Of a stretch of DNA of 64,000 bases, positions 23,466-36,800 are shown piece after piece. Source of the stretch: Homalodisca vitripennis. Its lineage: Eukaryota > Arthropoda > Insecta > Hemiptera > Cicadellidae. Location of the stretch: assembly GCF_021130785.1 (NCBI RefSeq), contig NC_060212.1, positions 149,354,001-149,418,000 of the forward strand, in the 5' to 3' direction. A program made the position numbers and the translations under genes. Position 1 is the stretch's first letter. The number at the start of each line of letters is the position of its first letter. The notes below the pieces were generated by a model. It worked only from the letters and a program-made list of their open reading frames with translations. It was not told the DNA's origin and ran no database searches.

Positions 23466-24640
23466 CGAGCAAAATTGTATTCCCAAATTACGAGAATTTG
23501 GATTTGAATGGTTATCCACTTACTGGAAGACCAGAATAAAGAAAAAGAAAACATGTAATTCATTTATCCACCAATCCATAATTTCTAGATTAATAAAATA
23601 TCTTGAGTTTGTATATTCTCACAATTGAAAGTGTATTATGGTTACCATACTGCTGCAGACTGGGCCCAGGAGTTCCGTATATACTGTTTTACTACTGAAA
23701 AGTATCAGGCACTCCCCGGAGTGCTCTGTTAACAGGGGATTCGTTCTGGGAACCTTGCCTCACACTCTAAACAAATTCGTTTGTAAGAATTCAATATATT
23801 TTATACAAAATATATTCAATTGAATTGATATTACATTGAATTTGAAGTGACAGGCATGATTTGGTATGGAAATCTTTAGAATATATATTAGAAAATAGAA
23901 AAGCTAACTTTACGAATTCATCATTATGACTTTATTATATTCGTTCATGCTTACTTTAGTGATAATTAAATTGGATGCTATAGTGTTATAAGAAGATATG
24001 GCTACCTATATATTATAATTAGTTTATAAAGCGACACATCTTACGTTTGAACTTTAACTTATAAAATATCAAAACAAAATAGTTTTAGTTTAACAATTAT
24101 TTTAACAGACTTAATGCGTAGTTTTTTTTAATAATCAAATTTATTAAATTATCTTTGTCCGCATTTTGTAAAAGCAGTTAAAAATCTAGTATTTCGTATA
24201 TATCCCCGCAAAAAAGAAAAACGACTTTTTTTATTCAACGTTTTGAAACTAAATTTGCGTTATTTAACGGACCTATAATCAATTGTTTAGTTTAGAATTA
24301 TAAAAAACGAATTTAGTTGAGTTTTAAATACTCAACTCAGTAGTTGTATTTGAGGCAAGTGCTGTAAATTATATTGTTATAAGTAATTTTCAAATAGTAA
24401 ACTAAATTTGCGAAGTGTACTAAGAAATAATGCTTAAGATGTAATACGGACTTCTTTCAACACTTGTGAAGTCTTGGAGATATAAAACAAGATGTTTGAT
24501 TAATTTATTAACTACTATCTGCTAATCGCGGCACACGTAATTTTCAAAATCGAACGACGTAGTCTGCTTACTGAAAGCATTTATAATGTAATACGATGGA
24601 GCCCTAAATTAATTTTCGAAATAGAATTTTAAATATGAGG
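23466..24640. other. AT-rich DNA, no supported gene
   Basis: No supported gene. A degenerate R2 edge (24514-24540, ctatctgctaatcgcggc) is the only repeat signal. A 61-codon frame at 23638-23823 starts at an ATG but shows no domain. Confidence 0.4.
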
Positions 24641-25330
24641 TACATGATATTTCAGTATCCATGGTTCGAAAGTCACATACAATTTTGACAAGTTCTATTT
24701 TAGGTTTTACTACGTACAAGTCCATAAAACCTAATTTGGTCAAAAAGTTTAAATTCACTATCTGTCTAAAGTATTTTAGTGCTATATTTGAGTTTGCCTT
24801 GTACTCCGATCAAGAAAATACATACCAACGAAAACCAACTTCGATAAAAATAAGCGTGTACTTTCGGTTCTTTTAATTTACTTTTCTTCTAAGATTTTCT
24901 AGTACCATATTTATAGTTTGCCTTTTTTTCTGATAAAGAAAATATATAATTTTCTTACGACTTAAAAGTTACTGTGGTAAAAGAGTCAGTTACAGCCGTT
25001 AAAATTCACTCCCTGTCTAAGTTGTTTACTTGACCAAGAAAATAATATATACATCTATTTGTTTTCAAGACCTACTTAGGTTTGAAAAATATATACTACC
25101 AGCTCTGGTCATCTACTCCAGATCAAGTATCACAGTTATTGTTAGCATTTTTTTCCAGATGAAGAAAAAAAAAAAAATATATATATATATATATACGTAC
25201 GTACGACTGAAGTGTAATCAAAAGTGTTAGATAAGGCCGTTTAAATTCGCTCCTGGTCTAACTTATTTACGGTTCCACAGTTGAGTTTTTTTTTTACTGA
25301 CCAAGAAAATAAATAAACACATTATATTAT
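24640..25330 (+). repeat. Decayed tandem array, ~241 bp spacing, about 3 copies
   Basis: Related strings recur at regular spacing: tttaaattcactatctgtct (about 24750), gttaaaattcactccctgtc (about 24997) and gtttaaattcgctcctggtc (about 25237). Each is followed by related text ending in 'ccaagaaaat' or similar. Units are heavily diverged. The last contains an A14 run and (AT)n/(ACGT)n microsatellites at 25164-25204. Open frames at 24661-24876 and 25030-25230 are by-products. Confidence 0.6.
25164..25204 (+). repeat. A14 + (AT)n + (ACGT)n compound microsatellite
   Basis: A poly(A) run passes directly into alternating AT and then ACGT repeats. Confidence 0.9.
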
Positions 25331-25584
25331 AATTCTTTTCCTGAATTCATAATTTTTCAAGAAACTTGCCCAAACATCAATCAATTGGAAATAAATTGTA
25401 ATATAATCCATTCTATTTATTTTACTAAAAATAATATAAGTTTTAATACTAGATATTAATGGATCATATTAATGGATTTTCTACGAACAATAAATCAGTA
25501 AATCTTTATGATTTATTAATTAAACTAAGAAGTACATGTCTTATTGACTGCATGTTAGAGAAGTCTATTACGTGAGAAAAAATT

Positions 25585-25955
25585 CATTTCTATCTGCGTG
25601 TGTACTGTCCGCTCAATATCTAAATAACGAACAATTATATACTGTAAATTTTGCATGAAGCTTCACTTCTATGTATGCAGCATCGATTTCGGTAAGGGAT
25701 CATGTTACTCCATAGAATTTGACTGTGTCAGGAAACATTTTTTCGTTGTTCTTATGGGGACAACGGTAATGGTAACTATGGGGACAACGAAAATACCATT
25801 AAAAAATTAATTTAAAAAACAAACTGAGCATATTAATATGACATTTTACGTAGTAACATCTATTTTAATGAAATGAGTTACATATTTAAAATGTTCATAC
25901 AGTCTCGGCGAAGCATGTTACGAGGCACGTGGTGTGGCGTATTCCTACCTTGTTG
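25585..25955 (+). repeat. Repeat family R3, copy
   Basis: Diagnostic parts of the family appear in order: 'gtccgctcaatatctaaata', then attttgcatgaagcttcact (about 25648), 'ggtaactatggggacaacga' (about 25770), and ggtgtggcgtattcctacct (about 25930). No coding potential. Confidence 0.65.
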
Positions 25956-26074
25956 TTTGGCATGGTATGAATGAGCAATATACTTTAATCAATTCAATAC
26001 CCAATGGTCTCAATTAAAAGGGGTTCCACGCAATACAGCAATGGAGATAAATATTTTTCTCCATGAAGTATTTA

Positions 26075-26290
26075 CTGAATGTTAGCGAAGCCTACTCAAG
26101 TGGCTGGGAAATGTCATATATGTCTTTCTCTGCATCTGTACACGATATGTAAAAAACAAACTGACCTGTAAATTTGAAATTGTGTATGAAGCTTCACTTC
26201 TATTTCAGGAACATCAAGTACGATGATGGTGGATTTTGCTAAATTTTGTTTTGAAATATAGCTTATAAATTTGACTTATGCTGGGATGTT
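26075..26290 (+). repeat. Repeat family R3, truncated copy
   Basis: Begins with gaatgttagcgaagcctact (about 26080), then a 'gtctttctctgcatctgtac' segment and 'tgtatgaagcttcacttcta'. The 3' terminal motif is missing. Confidence 0.6.
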
Positions 26291-26599
26291 TAGGACAGAT
26301 TTACAACATGGTTGATGTTCTCTAATTATAGATTTTGAGGAAATCTTTCGGTTTTAATAAGAAAATATATAATGTAAAAGTAGACGGATTTTTTGAGTCA
26401 TCGCTGTCCAACTATAAATTTTGTTTTTATTAAGAATTCAATTATCCTAAACTGTAATTACCTTTCAGGGCTGAGTATAAATTAGCTTATTTCTATTAAT
26501 CGTGATTGGGGTTGAGTTAATAATTTAGCACTTTCTAACGGACGGAACACGATTTTAAACCGACGATGGACACGCATCATTATCTGTTCGTAATCAATG

Positions 26600-26935
26600 G
26601 CTTGTCACAACAGGTTGTGAGCACACAAACGAATAACAGCTATAAATAAATTCACGTCGTCATAACTAACGTAACTAACGCTGATTATAGGTCTAGAATC
26701 ATTCCATAAAGCTATATTTTGCTCAGTTAGGACAAGAGTCTGATGGAATGCATCACTGCACTCACCCCCCGTGAAAGACCTTTGAGCTGGGGGGCTATCC
26801 AGAAAGTAGATTACGTTTCGCTCTGTAGACGTTAGGGGCGGGACTATCGCGTCCATTTATGTCAGGGCGTTTCTTCTCCGTTCAGTAGCTATTCAGCTGT
26901 GCTAGTGAGAGGTTACTGTCATTCTTTTTGTTTTA
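26600..26935. promoter_or_regulatory. GC-richer segment with GC box; possible promoter or transposon relic
   Basis: Seen directly: GGGGCGGGAC (26835-26844), an Sp1-type GC box, followed by two initiator-like strings (gttcagt, attcagc at 26880-26898). On the minus strand an 83-codon frame (26605-26856) starts at an ATG placed directly after a stop. Its product has no domain I recognise. Either a promoter region or a fragment of a degenerate element is possible. Confidence 0.2.
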
Positions 26936-28065
26936 CAATACCAATTTTTTAAACACATAAACAAAATTTAATGGTAATCCACGCACAATAGTATAATAGA
27001 GGTGCCAGAGGTAAGGCGCTGCTAGAGGTCAAGGCCTGTCTGAAGCCGAGGGTCCTAGAACTGTGAGTTCACTAAGGCCAGTTATTGAAATGATTGGTCT
27101 CGTCATCTCGTTATCTAAAGATGATATAACTTTTTCCTGAGTGATGTATCTTTTTACTTTTAAATGAGTGATTTTAAAATATGTTCTTTTTATAATAAGG
27201 AACTTGTAACACAAATGTGTGTAAAACAGGCAGTGTCGAAGGTGTCATGATTTCTGGTATTAACAAAATCTATGGTAAAATATGATAGGACTTTAGTAGT
27301 ACAAACTTAAAGATCAATTCATTTTTAAATTGGACTTCCGTTTGTGGAAAAGGTTACTTTACCGACATATAATCTAAGTATTGTGTATTTGCGTTAATTT
27401 AAATAAGATTTCTTCTATCTAGAACAATTGAGAAGATAAGACTGGTTTGGTCTCATTAGTAAACAATTGCAAAATCTAATTTTGAAATCTCAGTCAGTAT
27501 TGATAGATAAAAATGGATTAAATGGCTAATTGAATATTAAATAAAGCTATAATCAAAGACTACTTAATTTTTTACAATTATTTACTTTATTCAGTAAATT
27601 ATTTCTATATCGTTTTTATCTTCGGTGAAACAAGTATAAAACATACAACAGTGCCCTTGCTACTTTATAGTGTTAACAGAGGTTTATTTTTCCAGTCGGG
27701 TCCATGTTTGTTTTACTAAACTTGTCCCTCGAGGGTGATCGGGTTCTAAATAAACATTCATCACACTACCCCCACCCTAGAGCTTAACTCTTCTAAACCG
27801 AAACTCCACCCTGCAAATTATGCCAGTTCAGCTGTATTTGATCTGATAAAATTTAAATTTATTCGATCTCTTCTGTTTTTGTTACAAATTTTATTTTTTC
27901 TTATAGGTATATAATATATATTTCATACTTCATCATAAGTTTTATTCGTATGTTCACATCTGTGGTAATATCAATACTAGTAATAGTGTAAAAGAACACC
28001 GTTTTATTTATTTACTTTTTACAAATTCGATTTTGTAAGAACTAGTTACTATGGATTTTGGTTGC
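26936..28065. other. AT-rich DNA, nothing recognised
   Basis: A GC-richer patch at 27005-27090 looked tRNA-like at first glance but has no B box. Nothing else is supported. Confidence 0.4.
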
Positions 28066-28490
28066 AGTATTTGGCTGAGCGTTAGCGAAGCCTATTACTA
28101 GAAGTACTGGAAAAATGTATGTCTGTATTTTCCACCTGTGTCTGTATCTTGTCGGATCTTTCCGTGTATTTGCTTGTATATTTATACGATATCTCCATAA
28201 CGAATAACCTTTGGATTTTAAATTGTGCATGAAGCTTCGTTCATTTCTATATGACCAACATCCAATTAGATAATAGTGTAGTTGATCCATGGGACTCCGC
28301 TGAGCGATATCGAACATTTTTATATTGGTTTTATGCGTAACCATGGAAATCATAAAGTGATATATTCTTATAGAAACCAAGAATATTAATGTTAACACAT
28401 GAAATGAAGTGAGCAAATAGACTTTCGCACGCAATCGCAACAATATTATGCGACACGTGCTGTGGCGTACTCCTATCTCGTACATTCAAG
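28066..28490 (+). repeat. Repeat family R3, most complete copy
   Basis: All diagnostic parts are present in order: ttggctgagcgttagcgaag (about 28071), 'atacgatatctccataacga' (about 28184), aaattgtgcatgaagcttcg (about 28221), 'gcgtaaccatggaaatcata' (about 28335) and gctgtggcgtactcctatct (about 28459). An antisense 147-codon frame (28042-28485) spans exactly this repeat. It has no domain and is absent from the other copies, so I treat it as chance. Confidence 0.7.
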
Positions 28491-30645
28491 GTTAACACAC
28501 GTGTGTTACATCCTACAGATAGTAATACATTATAACAGATTATAACAGTGTCATTATATTAGTAAAATAATGGGGTTCTTAATAATTTCCTTCTTTCTTT
28601 CTCCCATTTGACACTGTATGGTCAACACTAAATAAGTTATTTAAGTCTGATGTTTAAAAAGGTCTATAATACCTCTACCAACTAGTTAAAATTTATCCCA
28701 CATTCTCCTAAAATTACACGTTTTTTTAGGAGAAAGTTGCCTAATTTTAATAATGCCCTTTATAATATTGCGTGTTTAATAGTGATTTCTATGTAAGTAA
28801 TTCTCAACCATGTGGTGGTCCAATTATTCACTATTTCATTGACATATATTTTTATATATTGCTCAATTAATTACGGTTTGTATAAAAGATACTGGATTAC
28901 CAACTCGTTTTTTATGATTTTCGCAAAAACTTTTCCTTTTACATTTTTATAAATATCACAGTTATACGTTTTCTTTTTATATTCAATGCATCAAAAATAA
29001 TTGTTCTCACACATTCAAAAAATCTACACTTGTTTAAATAATATTACTAATTTTTTATTAAAATTCAAAATTTGGTAAGTACTTAAGTTTAGAACGAATA
29101 CCTATAAATAAAAGATTGCTTTTAACAATAAAATTACTAATTAGTGTTCATAAAATACAACTACTATTAATAGTTGTGTTATGTAAATGTACTGAATTAA
29201 AGAAAATCATGTTATTTAAATACTTCTTATCCAAAATTATTAACTATTCAACTTTGTTTCTTTTTTCTTCCAGCTAAATTTAGGTAATACAAAATTATTT
29301 CAATAATATGTATGTTTACTTTCATTATCACACATTAAAATAATTAAATTGGTGTTTTTTTATTACGTGTATTTGGTATTGCGAATTAAAGTTTGAGCAA
29401 ATAAACAGATGAAAATGTACAGGCCCAAAACTTTTGATGATCTATTGGTGGATTATTTCCTTTTGTTACGAAGTTTTGTATAGATAAACTTTACTTTCGA
29501 TGTAGACAGAGCTACAACCACGAAGAATATCAAAGAGAACAGGTGAGAAGTAAAAATGAATTTGCATTCTTTAGTTTTCACTGACAAGTAAAGAACAGTT
29601 CTTTGATTTAAAAATAAATTTTCAGCGTTAGAAACTAGAAACATCAGAATTATTATCATATAAAATTCGAGCACAGGAGATGTTCCCCGTTTCAAGGATG
29701 GAATATCAAGATTTTAGTTTTGTTACCGTACCAATGTAACAAAGGCTGCGTAAACATAAGAACTAAAACTGCTTTATCATATAAAAATAAGGATTTATTA
29801 TGGTCTTGCATAGTACTGAGTAATGAAAACAAACCTAAAACTTTATACAAAAAGAGATAAAAACAATGAAGTAATAATACAGTTTTGTTTTGATTGTTTT
29901 TTAATATTATACGAAGCGTGCACTTTTTGTTGGGTGAATAACGACTGAGTTATTGCCTTTCTGTTACTTTTGTAAAATAAAAAGTATTATTTGTTATTTT
30001 ATAAACACCTGCAATGTTGACAATATATTTAAATTTATCCCCAATCATTATAGTGGCTGCTAACATAAAAGTTTATTATAAAATGGTTTTACCAAAACAT
30101 TGTTATTATTTAAATTATATTATTACGTAATTTTATATTCCTGAACTTATTCCAACTTTTAGGTACAATCAAACCTTTTTATGTCGGCTGTGAATACATT
30201 TCTGGTAACCTTACTGATTACTTATGTGTTTCTCCGCGCCTTAATATTTTTTTTATTTTCGTCTGAATACAAAAATACATAATGTTCATGGTTACGGTCA
30301 AAGATTAATTTTCTTCCAATAGCTAATTCCTGTATATTTATAGCATTTTTGACTTAATTCTACAATTCTTTGTACCGATTTAGTTCATTAAAAGTTAATA
30401 TTTCATTGACTTTTTAGTTCACTAACACTTGCTATAATATATTTTTCAAAATTTAATCAGGCATTTTAAAATTTGAAGCTTCTTCTTATGTGACTCTAAA
30501 ATCAGGACTAATTTCAAATTCAACGAATTCCCTAATTTATAATACTTAATAAATAAAATACATAAAACATCATATATTATGACAAATCGTACCTAATCCT
30601 AGATCATATACTCATTAAAATCCTTGAGAGCCAAATGCAAGTTTA
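28491..30645. other. AT-rich intergenic DNA
   Basis: No supported feature; the 80-codon frame at 29453-29695 (minus) shows no domain. Confidence 0.45.
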
Positions 30646-30650
30646 TAGCA

Positions 30651-31765
30651 GTGTAAGTAACACGGGCTGCAGGTACAGCGGGCGGGATGAATGTTTAAAC
30701 AGCACTCAAGCCACGGGAGCGTTCCCAGAATATAAACACAGATTCAATCAAACCGTATCTTCTATTGTGTCGACATGGTGTTTCATTACAGACTACTAGT
30801 GGAACGGTTAGTCTAAATCTAACGACATATCATGCGGTGTAAATAACACGGGCTGCAGGTACAGCGGGCGGGATGAATGTTTAAACAGCACTCAAGCCAC
30901 GGGAGCGTTCCCAGAATATAAACACAGATTCAATCAAACCGTATCTTCCATTGTGTCGACATGGTGTTTCATTACAGACTACTAGTGGAACGGTTAGTCT
31001 AAATCTAACGACATATCATGCGGTGTAAGTAACACGGGCTGCAGGTACAGCGGGCGGGATGAATGTTTAAACAGCACTCAAGCCACGGGAGCGTTCCCAG
31101 AATATAAACACAGATTCAATCAAACCGTATCTTCCATTGTGTCGACATGGTGTTTCATTACAGACTACTAGTGGAACGGTTAGTCTAAATCTAACGACAT
31201 ATCATGCGGTGTAAGTAACACGGGCTGCAGGTACAGCGGGCGGGATGAATGTTTAAACAGCACTCAAGCCACGGGAGCGTTCCCAGAATATAAACACAGA
31301 TTCAATCAAACCGTATCTTCCATTGTGTCGACATGGTGTTTCATTACAGACTACTAGTGGAACGGTTAGTCTAAATCTAACGACATATCATGCGGTGTAA
31401 ATAACACGAGCTGCAGGTACAGCGGGCGGGATGAATGTTTAAACAGCACTCAAGCCACGGGAGCGTTCCCAGAATATAAACACAGATTCAATCAAACCGT
31501 ATCTTCCATTGTGTCGACATGGTGTTTCATTACAGACTACTAGTGGAACGGTTAGTCTAAATCTAACGACATATCATGCGGTGTAAATAACACGGGCTGC
31601 AGGTACAGCGGGCGGGATGAATGTTTAAACAGCACTCAAGCCACGGGAGCGTTCCCAGAATATAAACACAGATTTAATCGCACCGTGCCGTCTATATTGT
31701 CGTCATTGATTCTATTACAGGCTAATAGTAGACCTGTAGATCTAAACTTAACGATATATCAGGAA
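30651..31765 (+). repeat. Satellite array, subtype A, six 186 bp units
   Basis: Units start at 30651, 30837, 31023, 31209, 31395 and 31581, each exactly 186 bp apart. The first five units differ by only a few bases (for example gtgtaagtaac versus gtgtaaataac), implying recent amplification or homogenisation. The left boundary is abrupt. The sixth unit (31581-31765) is a hybrid: subtype A up to about 31675 and subtype B after it. 186 bp is close to nucleosome-repeat length. No frame is open through the units. Confidence 0.97.
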
Positions 31766-32498
31766 GTGTATGTAACATGGGCTGCAAACAGCGGGCAGAA
31801 TCAATGTTTAAACAGCTCTTGAGCCACTGATGCGTTCGTAGAATATAAACATACATTTAATCGCACCGTGCCGTCTATATTGTCGTCATTGATTCTATTA
31901 CAGGCTAATAGTGGACCTTTAGATCTAAACTTAACGATATATCAGGAAATGTATGTAACATGGGCTGCAAACAGCGGGCAGAATCAATGTTTAAACAGCT
32001 CTTGAGCCACTGATGCGTTCGTAGAATATAAACATACATTTAATCGCACCGTGCCGTCTATATTGTCGTCATTGATTTTATTACAGGCTAATAGTAGACC
32101 TGTAGATCTAAACTTAACGATATATCAGGAAGTGTATGTAACATGGGCTGCAAACAGCGGGCAGAATCAATGTTTAAACAGCTCTTGAGCCACTGATGCG
32201 TTCGTAGAATATAAACATACATTTAATCGCACCGTGCCGTCTATATTGTCGTCATTGATTCTATTACAGGCTAATAGTTTACCTGTAGATCTACACTTAA
32301 CGATACATCAGGAAGTGTATGTAACATGGGTTGCAAACAGCTGGCAGAATCAATGTTTAAACAGCTCTTGAGCCACTGATGCGTTTCTAGAATATAAACA
32401 CAAATTTAATCAAACCGTACCATCTATTGCGTCTACTGGTGTTTCGTTACAGACTACTAGTGGACCAGTAGATGTAACACTTTCGACATATCAGGTAA
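31766..32498 (+). repeat. Satellite array, subtype B, four 183-184 bp units
   Basis: Units start at 31766, 31949, 32132 and 32315. They share the same framework as subtype A but with fixed differences: gtaacatgggctgcaaacag instead of gtaacacgggctgcaggtac, and cgtgccgtctatattgtcgt in the second half. The last unit is again hybrid: B-like up to about 32405 and A-like after it (gtgtttcgttacagactact). Confidence 0.95.
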
Positions 32499-32960
32499 TG
32501 TAAGTAACAAGGGCGGCAGATACAGCGGGCGGGAATAATACTTTAGTAGCATTTAAGACAAAGGATCGTTCCAAGTTTATAAATACAGATTCAGTTGCAT
32601 CTACATGATTTTCATTACATTCTACTATTGGACCAGTTGGTGTAAACCTGAGCTCCTTCAAGCTGAAATTAACTTTATTTTTTATGTCAGAAAACAACCG
32701 ATAGTCACAATGACATGCCATTTTGCGCAGTAAGTCAAATAAAGTCTGTTCTTTCTAATAATGTAGTTTTCTAGGTCAAGAGTAGGAAAACCTTTCTCAA
32801 AATAGTGGCTTCAGGATAATTCCAAAATACCGTATACCAAAAACAGAATTCAAGTCAAGGAAGCATTCCCAGTTTACAAACACAGGTTCAATCTAACCGT
32901 ATCGTCAATTGTGTAGACATGCTGTTTCATTGTGTGGAACAGTTGGTCTCAACGTAATAA
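32499..32960 (+). repeat. Diverged edge units of the satellite
   Basis: A degraded unit at 32499-32655 begins atgtaagtaacaagggcggc. A further remnant lies at about 32850-32955 (cattcccagtttacaaacac, tgtgtagacatgctgtttca). The decay toward the right contrasts with the sharp left edge. A 76-codon minus frame (32491-32721) is a by-product. Confidence 0.8.
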
Positions 32961-33735
32961 TAATAGACTGGTTTAATTAAGTAGTAATATTAAAAATTGA
33001 ATTACGGGTACAATATACAAATTTAACACATCTACATATATATATTTAACATATATAATCTTGATAGTTTCATTCTTTAATTTAAAGTATCAAAATATTC
33101 CAATTGATAAACGTTTTTAATAGAGTAACTTTTTAATTACGTGCATTAAAAAAATAAGTTTTTAAGGTTTTATACTAATTTTAATTGCAGTTTTATAATT
33201 TTAAACACTGAATAAAATTTACTTTTTTGGGTGTAAATAAATCAATACATCCTTGAAATATGAAACCTTGGAAAGGAATAATTGCAGAGCATGAGAGTGG
33301 ATATTAAAGGAGAATATTTAGAAATGAACTCGTAAGGGTGGAGGTCATAAAAATTAGATACAAGTAGGAATGTATGTGAATTAATTGAAAATATTCTAAG
33401 AGTGTTTTTGGTTGTAGACTGCGTGTATGTACACAAGATGCATAAGGATGTCAATGCCTAAGCAATGTTCTCGTGCCCAAATAAATTCTTTCCTGGTAAA
33501 TATTCATATGGTGAAATTATCTTTACGTGTGTTTTAGTTATCTATAGTAATTACAAATTAATTTGAGCTAATTTCCGAAATTAATTAAAATGTAATTTAA
33601 TTATTTAAATCTGTTATATAACTTTTTTTGTGCTATAAGTGTATTTTCATGTTACATGTAACACGTGTAGAATAGAATAGAATAAATCATTATTTAATAT
33701 TTGTATTCCTACTTTTTTTAGTAGATAGTATTTTG
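32961..33735. other. AT-rich DNA, nothing recognised
   Basis: No supported feature. Confidence 0.45.

Positions 33736-33740
<5 letters not shown>

Positions 33741-33808
<68 letters not shown>
33741..33808. repeat. (AT)n microsatellite, ~34 repeats
   Basis: Uninterrupted alternating AT. The overlapping 63-codon frame is an artefact. Confidence 0.95.
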
Positions 33809-33811
<3 letters not shown>

Positions 33812-36800
33812 CAGAAATATATTCACAAATTTTTATATCGTTAATTCTAAATACTGCACTAGGACTCCATGATTTAATAGTTTGTGATAAGCCATGTGAG
33901 CAAAGTATTTCCGAAACAATTTAATATTTTTAATAGTAATATTTGCATAAACTTTAACAGAAAACCCTTAACGTAACAAAGAACAGAATACCTTTGTATT
34001 ATAGGCGAATTTTCACCTATTTTACTGTAAATTTCCATAAAATATTTAGAAGACAATTTTCAAAATTAAAATATTGAAAATACAAACCATTTTATAGGTG
34101 TAAATAACATGAGAATAATCGTATACGTGAAGAAACACTAAGAGAAGCTGTACAAAAATAGCACAGTTTGCATAAGTTTGTATTATTGTATTTAAATGCT
34201 TTATACTATTTTATAAACGTAGTAATAATAATTATAATGAGAAATAAACATAAATGTACAAAATTAGGAGTTTTAAATATCAAACTCTGGTTGTTAATTT
34301 ACTTGTGAATCTCACTTTTAGAGAGCTCATTCTTCTAAATTATTTATTGAATCAGCTTTTGCTGGAATAGTACGCACAAAATTGAGTCTTTTGTATATTT
34401 AGCAACCAAATGTTCAAACAGCCGTCAGTCTTACAGTTTTACCAAATTTTTTTTTATTTTCTCGTTTTATAAAAGCTTTTAGAACTATGCTTCATTTGTA
34501 ACTTCCGTGATATTTCTAGTTAGGTTGCACACTTTGTGGAAAATAAACTTATTACTTTAAAGTTATCTAGTCACAATTTAAAAGCTTCTTCTGAAACTCC
34601 TGAAAGTCCATGCAAAGCCTAATCTGTTATACGCCCAAAAGCACTCAACCGTAATGTAAAGACTGCTTTATCCACAACAGTGACCGGTCAGGGATGAGTC
34701 TGCCTCTTAATTGGAGCACAGCCGCCATTTGCATTTTAACCGACCATGTTCCCTCGTTATTACAGCAAGTGGATCATTGCAAAGGGTTTTATATTTACAT
34801 CGTTACTGGTTTGGCACTCGGCACTCTGTTTTTTTGGTGTTTGTATTTTATTATATTTTTTAAGCATGGCTCCTCTCCCGATTATATCCTATTAATCCAT
34901 CCTTTTAACTACAGTAAAGAATAATGTTATCTTATTTCATCCCTGAATTGAAATTGATTTGTTTTATTTGTCCTTTCTTTTTCGTACATGACACTTAATA
35001 AAATAGATAATAACAACATACTGCTACTACAGATTCAAAAAATAATTACATTCTATAACTTTTAAAATTATATCATGAGGAATTTGAATTTATATCAATA
35101 AAAAATATATATTCTAAAACTCAAAAGGAAATTTACAATGTATAATCACACAATATTTAGTTTTCTTGAAATCAATAGACCATTTTCTCTTTTTTTTACT
35201 TTTTTTATTTTTATCTATGCGGTTGAGCTGTCTGGCGGTGGTACTGTACAACTATTATTTGTGTGTCTGGCGGTTCGTTTTAATCACATTAAATAATTAA
35301 ATCATATATTATTCAACTTTTTAGACTACTTCAAAGATTTCAATTTAATCAACTTTGATTAGTTTTTACGTTATCGAAATCCAAAGGAACTTTCAAATGT
35401 TTTGCATTATTCAAATTATTCAGATATTTGTTACAGAGTTGTCCAAACATCTGGCTTGATATTTGTTTAACTCTGCTATTTTTTAAATATCATACTAAAT
35501 ACCTCAGATAAATCAAAGTCACTGAAAGGTATTCCTACCTTTTGATCCATTTTAGAATAATTGGACTTTAAGATTAAAGAGAAATCTTTCTGAGAGTAAA
35601 ACATTGTTTTTATGAGTACCAATTAAATAAATATATTCCAAAAAACTATTTTCGTGCATATTTTCGTGATATTAGAATTAAAATGTCAACTTCCTGCCTA
35701 ATATAGGATTTAGCTCAACTACAAAATTTGGAATATAATAAAATAGTGAAATTAAGGCATAAATTTCAGGTTTAAATATCTCCTTGTTTTCAATACATCT
35801 TGATTGGCAAACAGACAGCAGCTCAGCCAATTATAGTGGCAGTAATTATTTCTGCGTTGAAAAATGCATTCAGAATGAATATTTTCACGCTAGAAAGAGT
35901 ATGGATTACAAATCTATAACTAAGCGGAACTAATGTAGATAACCAATCTACCATTTCTAAAAATAATCAATTAAAAACACTATACATTACATTCGAGGAA
36001 TAAAAGAATAACAGGATTGTAGATACTGGCCACCGTTTACTAAATTTGATTTTCTGTATTTGTTAAAAAAAACTATAAGTAAAACTGTGATCCTATAAAT
36101 CATCCGTTAAATCATGGTAAATAATGAACGATTTCATAGAATTGGACTTGTACACAATTGCTTCTGTGATATATTTCAATTAAATTGGAAACTTTATAAG
36201 ATTTTAAATATATTCAAATGTTAAAAATATGTTTTTCTTTTATATCTTTTTTTCTTACGGACACATTGGTATGATTACTTTTACTACAAGGGCTCCAGTA
36301 AAATCACAATCTAATTATAAGCGATGCCTTCAGTAGAATGCCCAAATTTAGTAATCGTTCAATAAGATAGATATACATAGTAGAAATTAATATGAGTGCA
36401 GCCTCAGAAGGGTTCATATCTGATTTGTTTATAAGTTTTCCTCACCTTATAATCATAATCTAGAAGTAAACCAAACAACATGAAATCTAAACGTAATGTC
36501 TTACCCTTATCATCTTAAGAATGTAAATTTCATTTTAATATATGGAAATACCAGTATGTTTCAAAGTTGTCCTAGACCCTATTATTTAGAATATTCAAAT
36601 CATCAAAAATTTTATTCACGGTTTTCAAGGTTTTACAACTTCAGAGGCCCTCATGTCGAATATTAACCTTTCAATGCCAGAGTCGATTATCCTCGAAAAA
36701 AACAAGTCATTCTTCCGTGAGATAACATGATCCTTTAGTGCTGTAGGAGATAAAGTTGCAGTCTACGTGAATCTGTCAACACTTGCTATATATTTCACAT

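Noticed and set aside
27000..27090. tRNA-like GC-rich segment
   Set aside because: No T-arm/B-box sequence and no cloverleaf could be drawn.
28042..28485. 147-codon minus-strand frame
   Set aside because: It coincides with a copy of the R3 repeat, is antisense to it, is not kept in other copies and has no domain.
30651..32960. CRISPR-like array
   Set aside because: Repeats are directly adjacent 183-186 bp monomers without unique spacers; it is a satellite.
33733..33924. 63-codon frame with an Ile-Tyr repeat
   Set aside because: Translation of the AT microsatellite.
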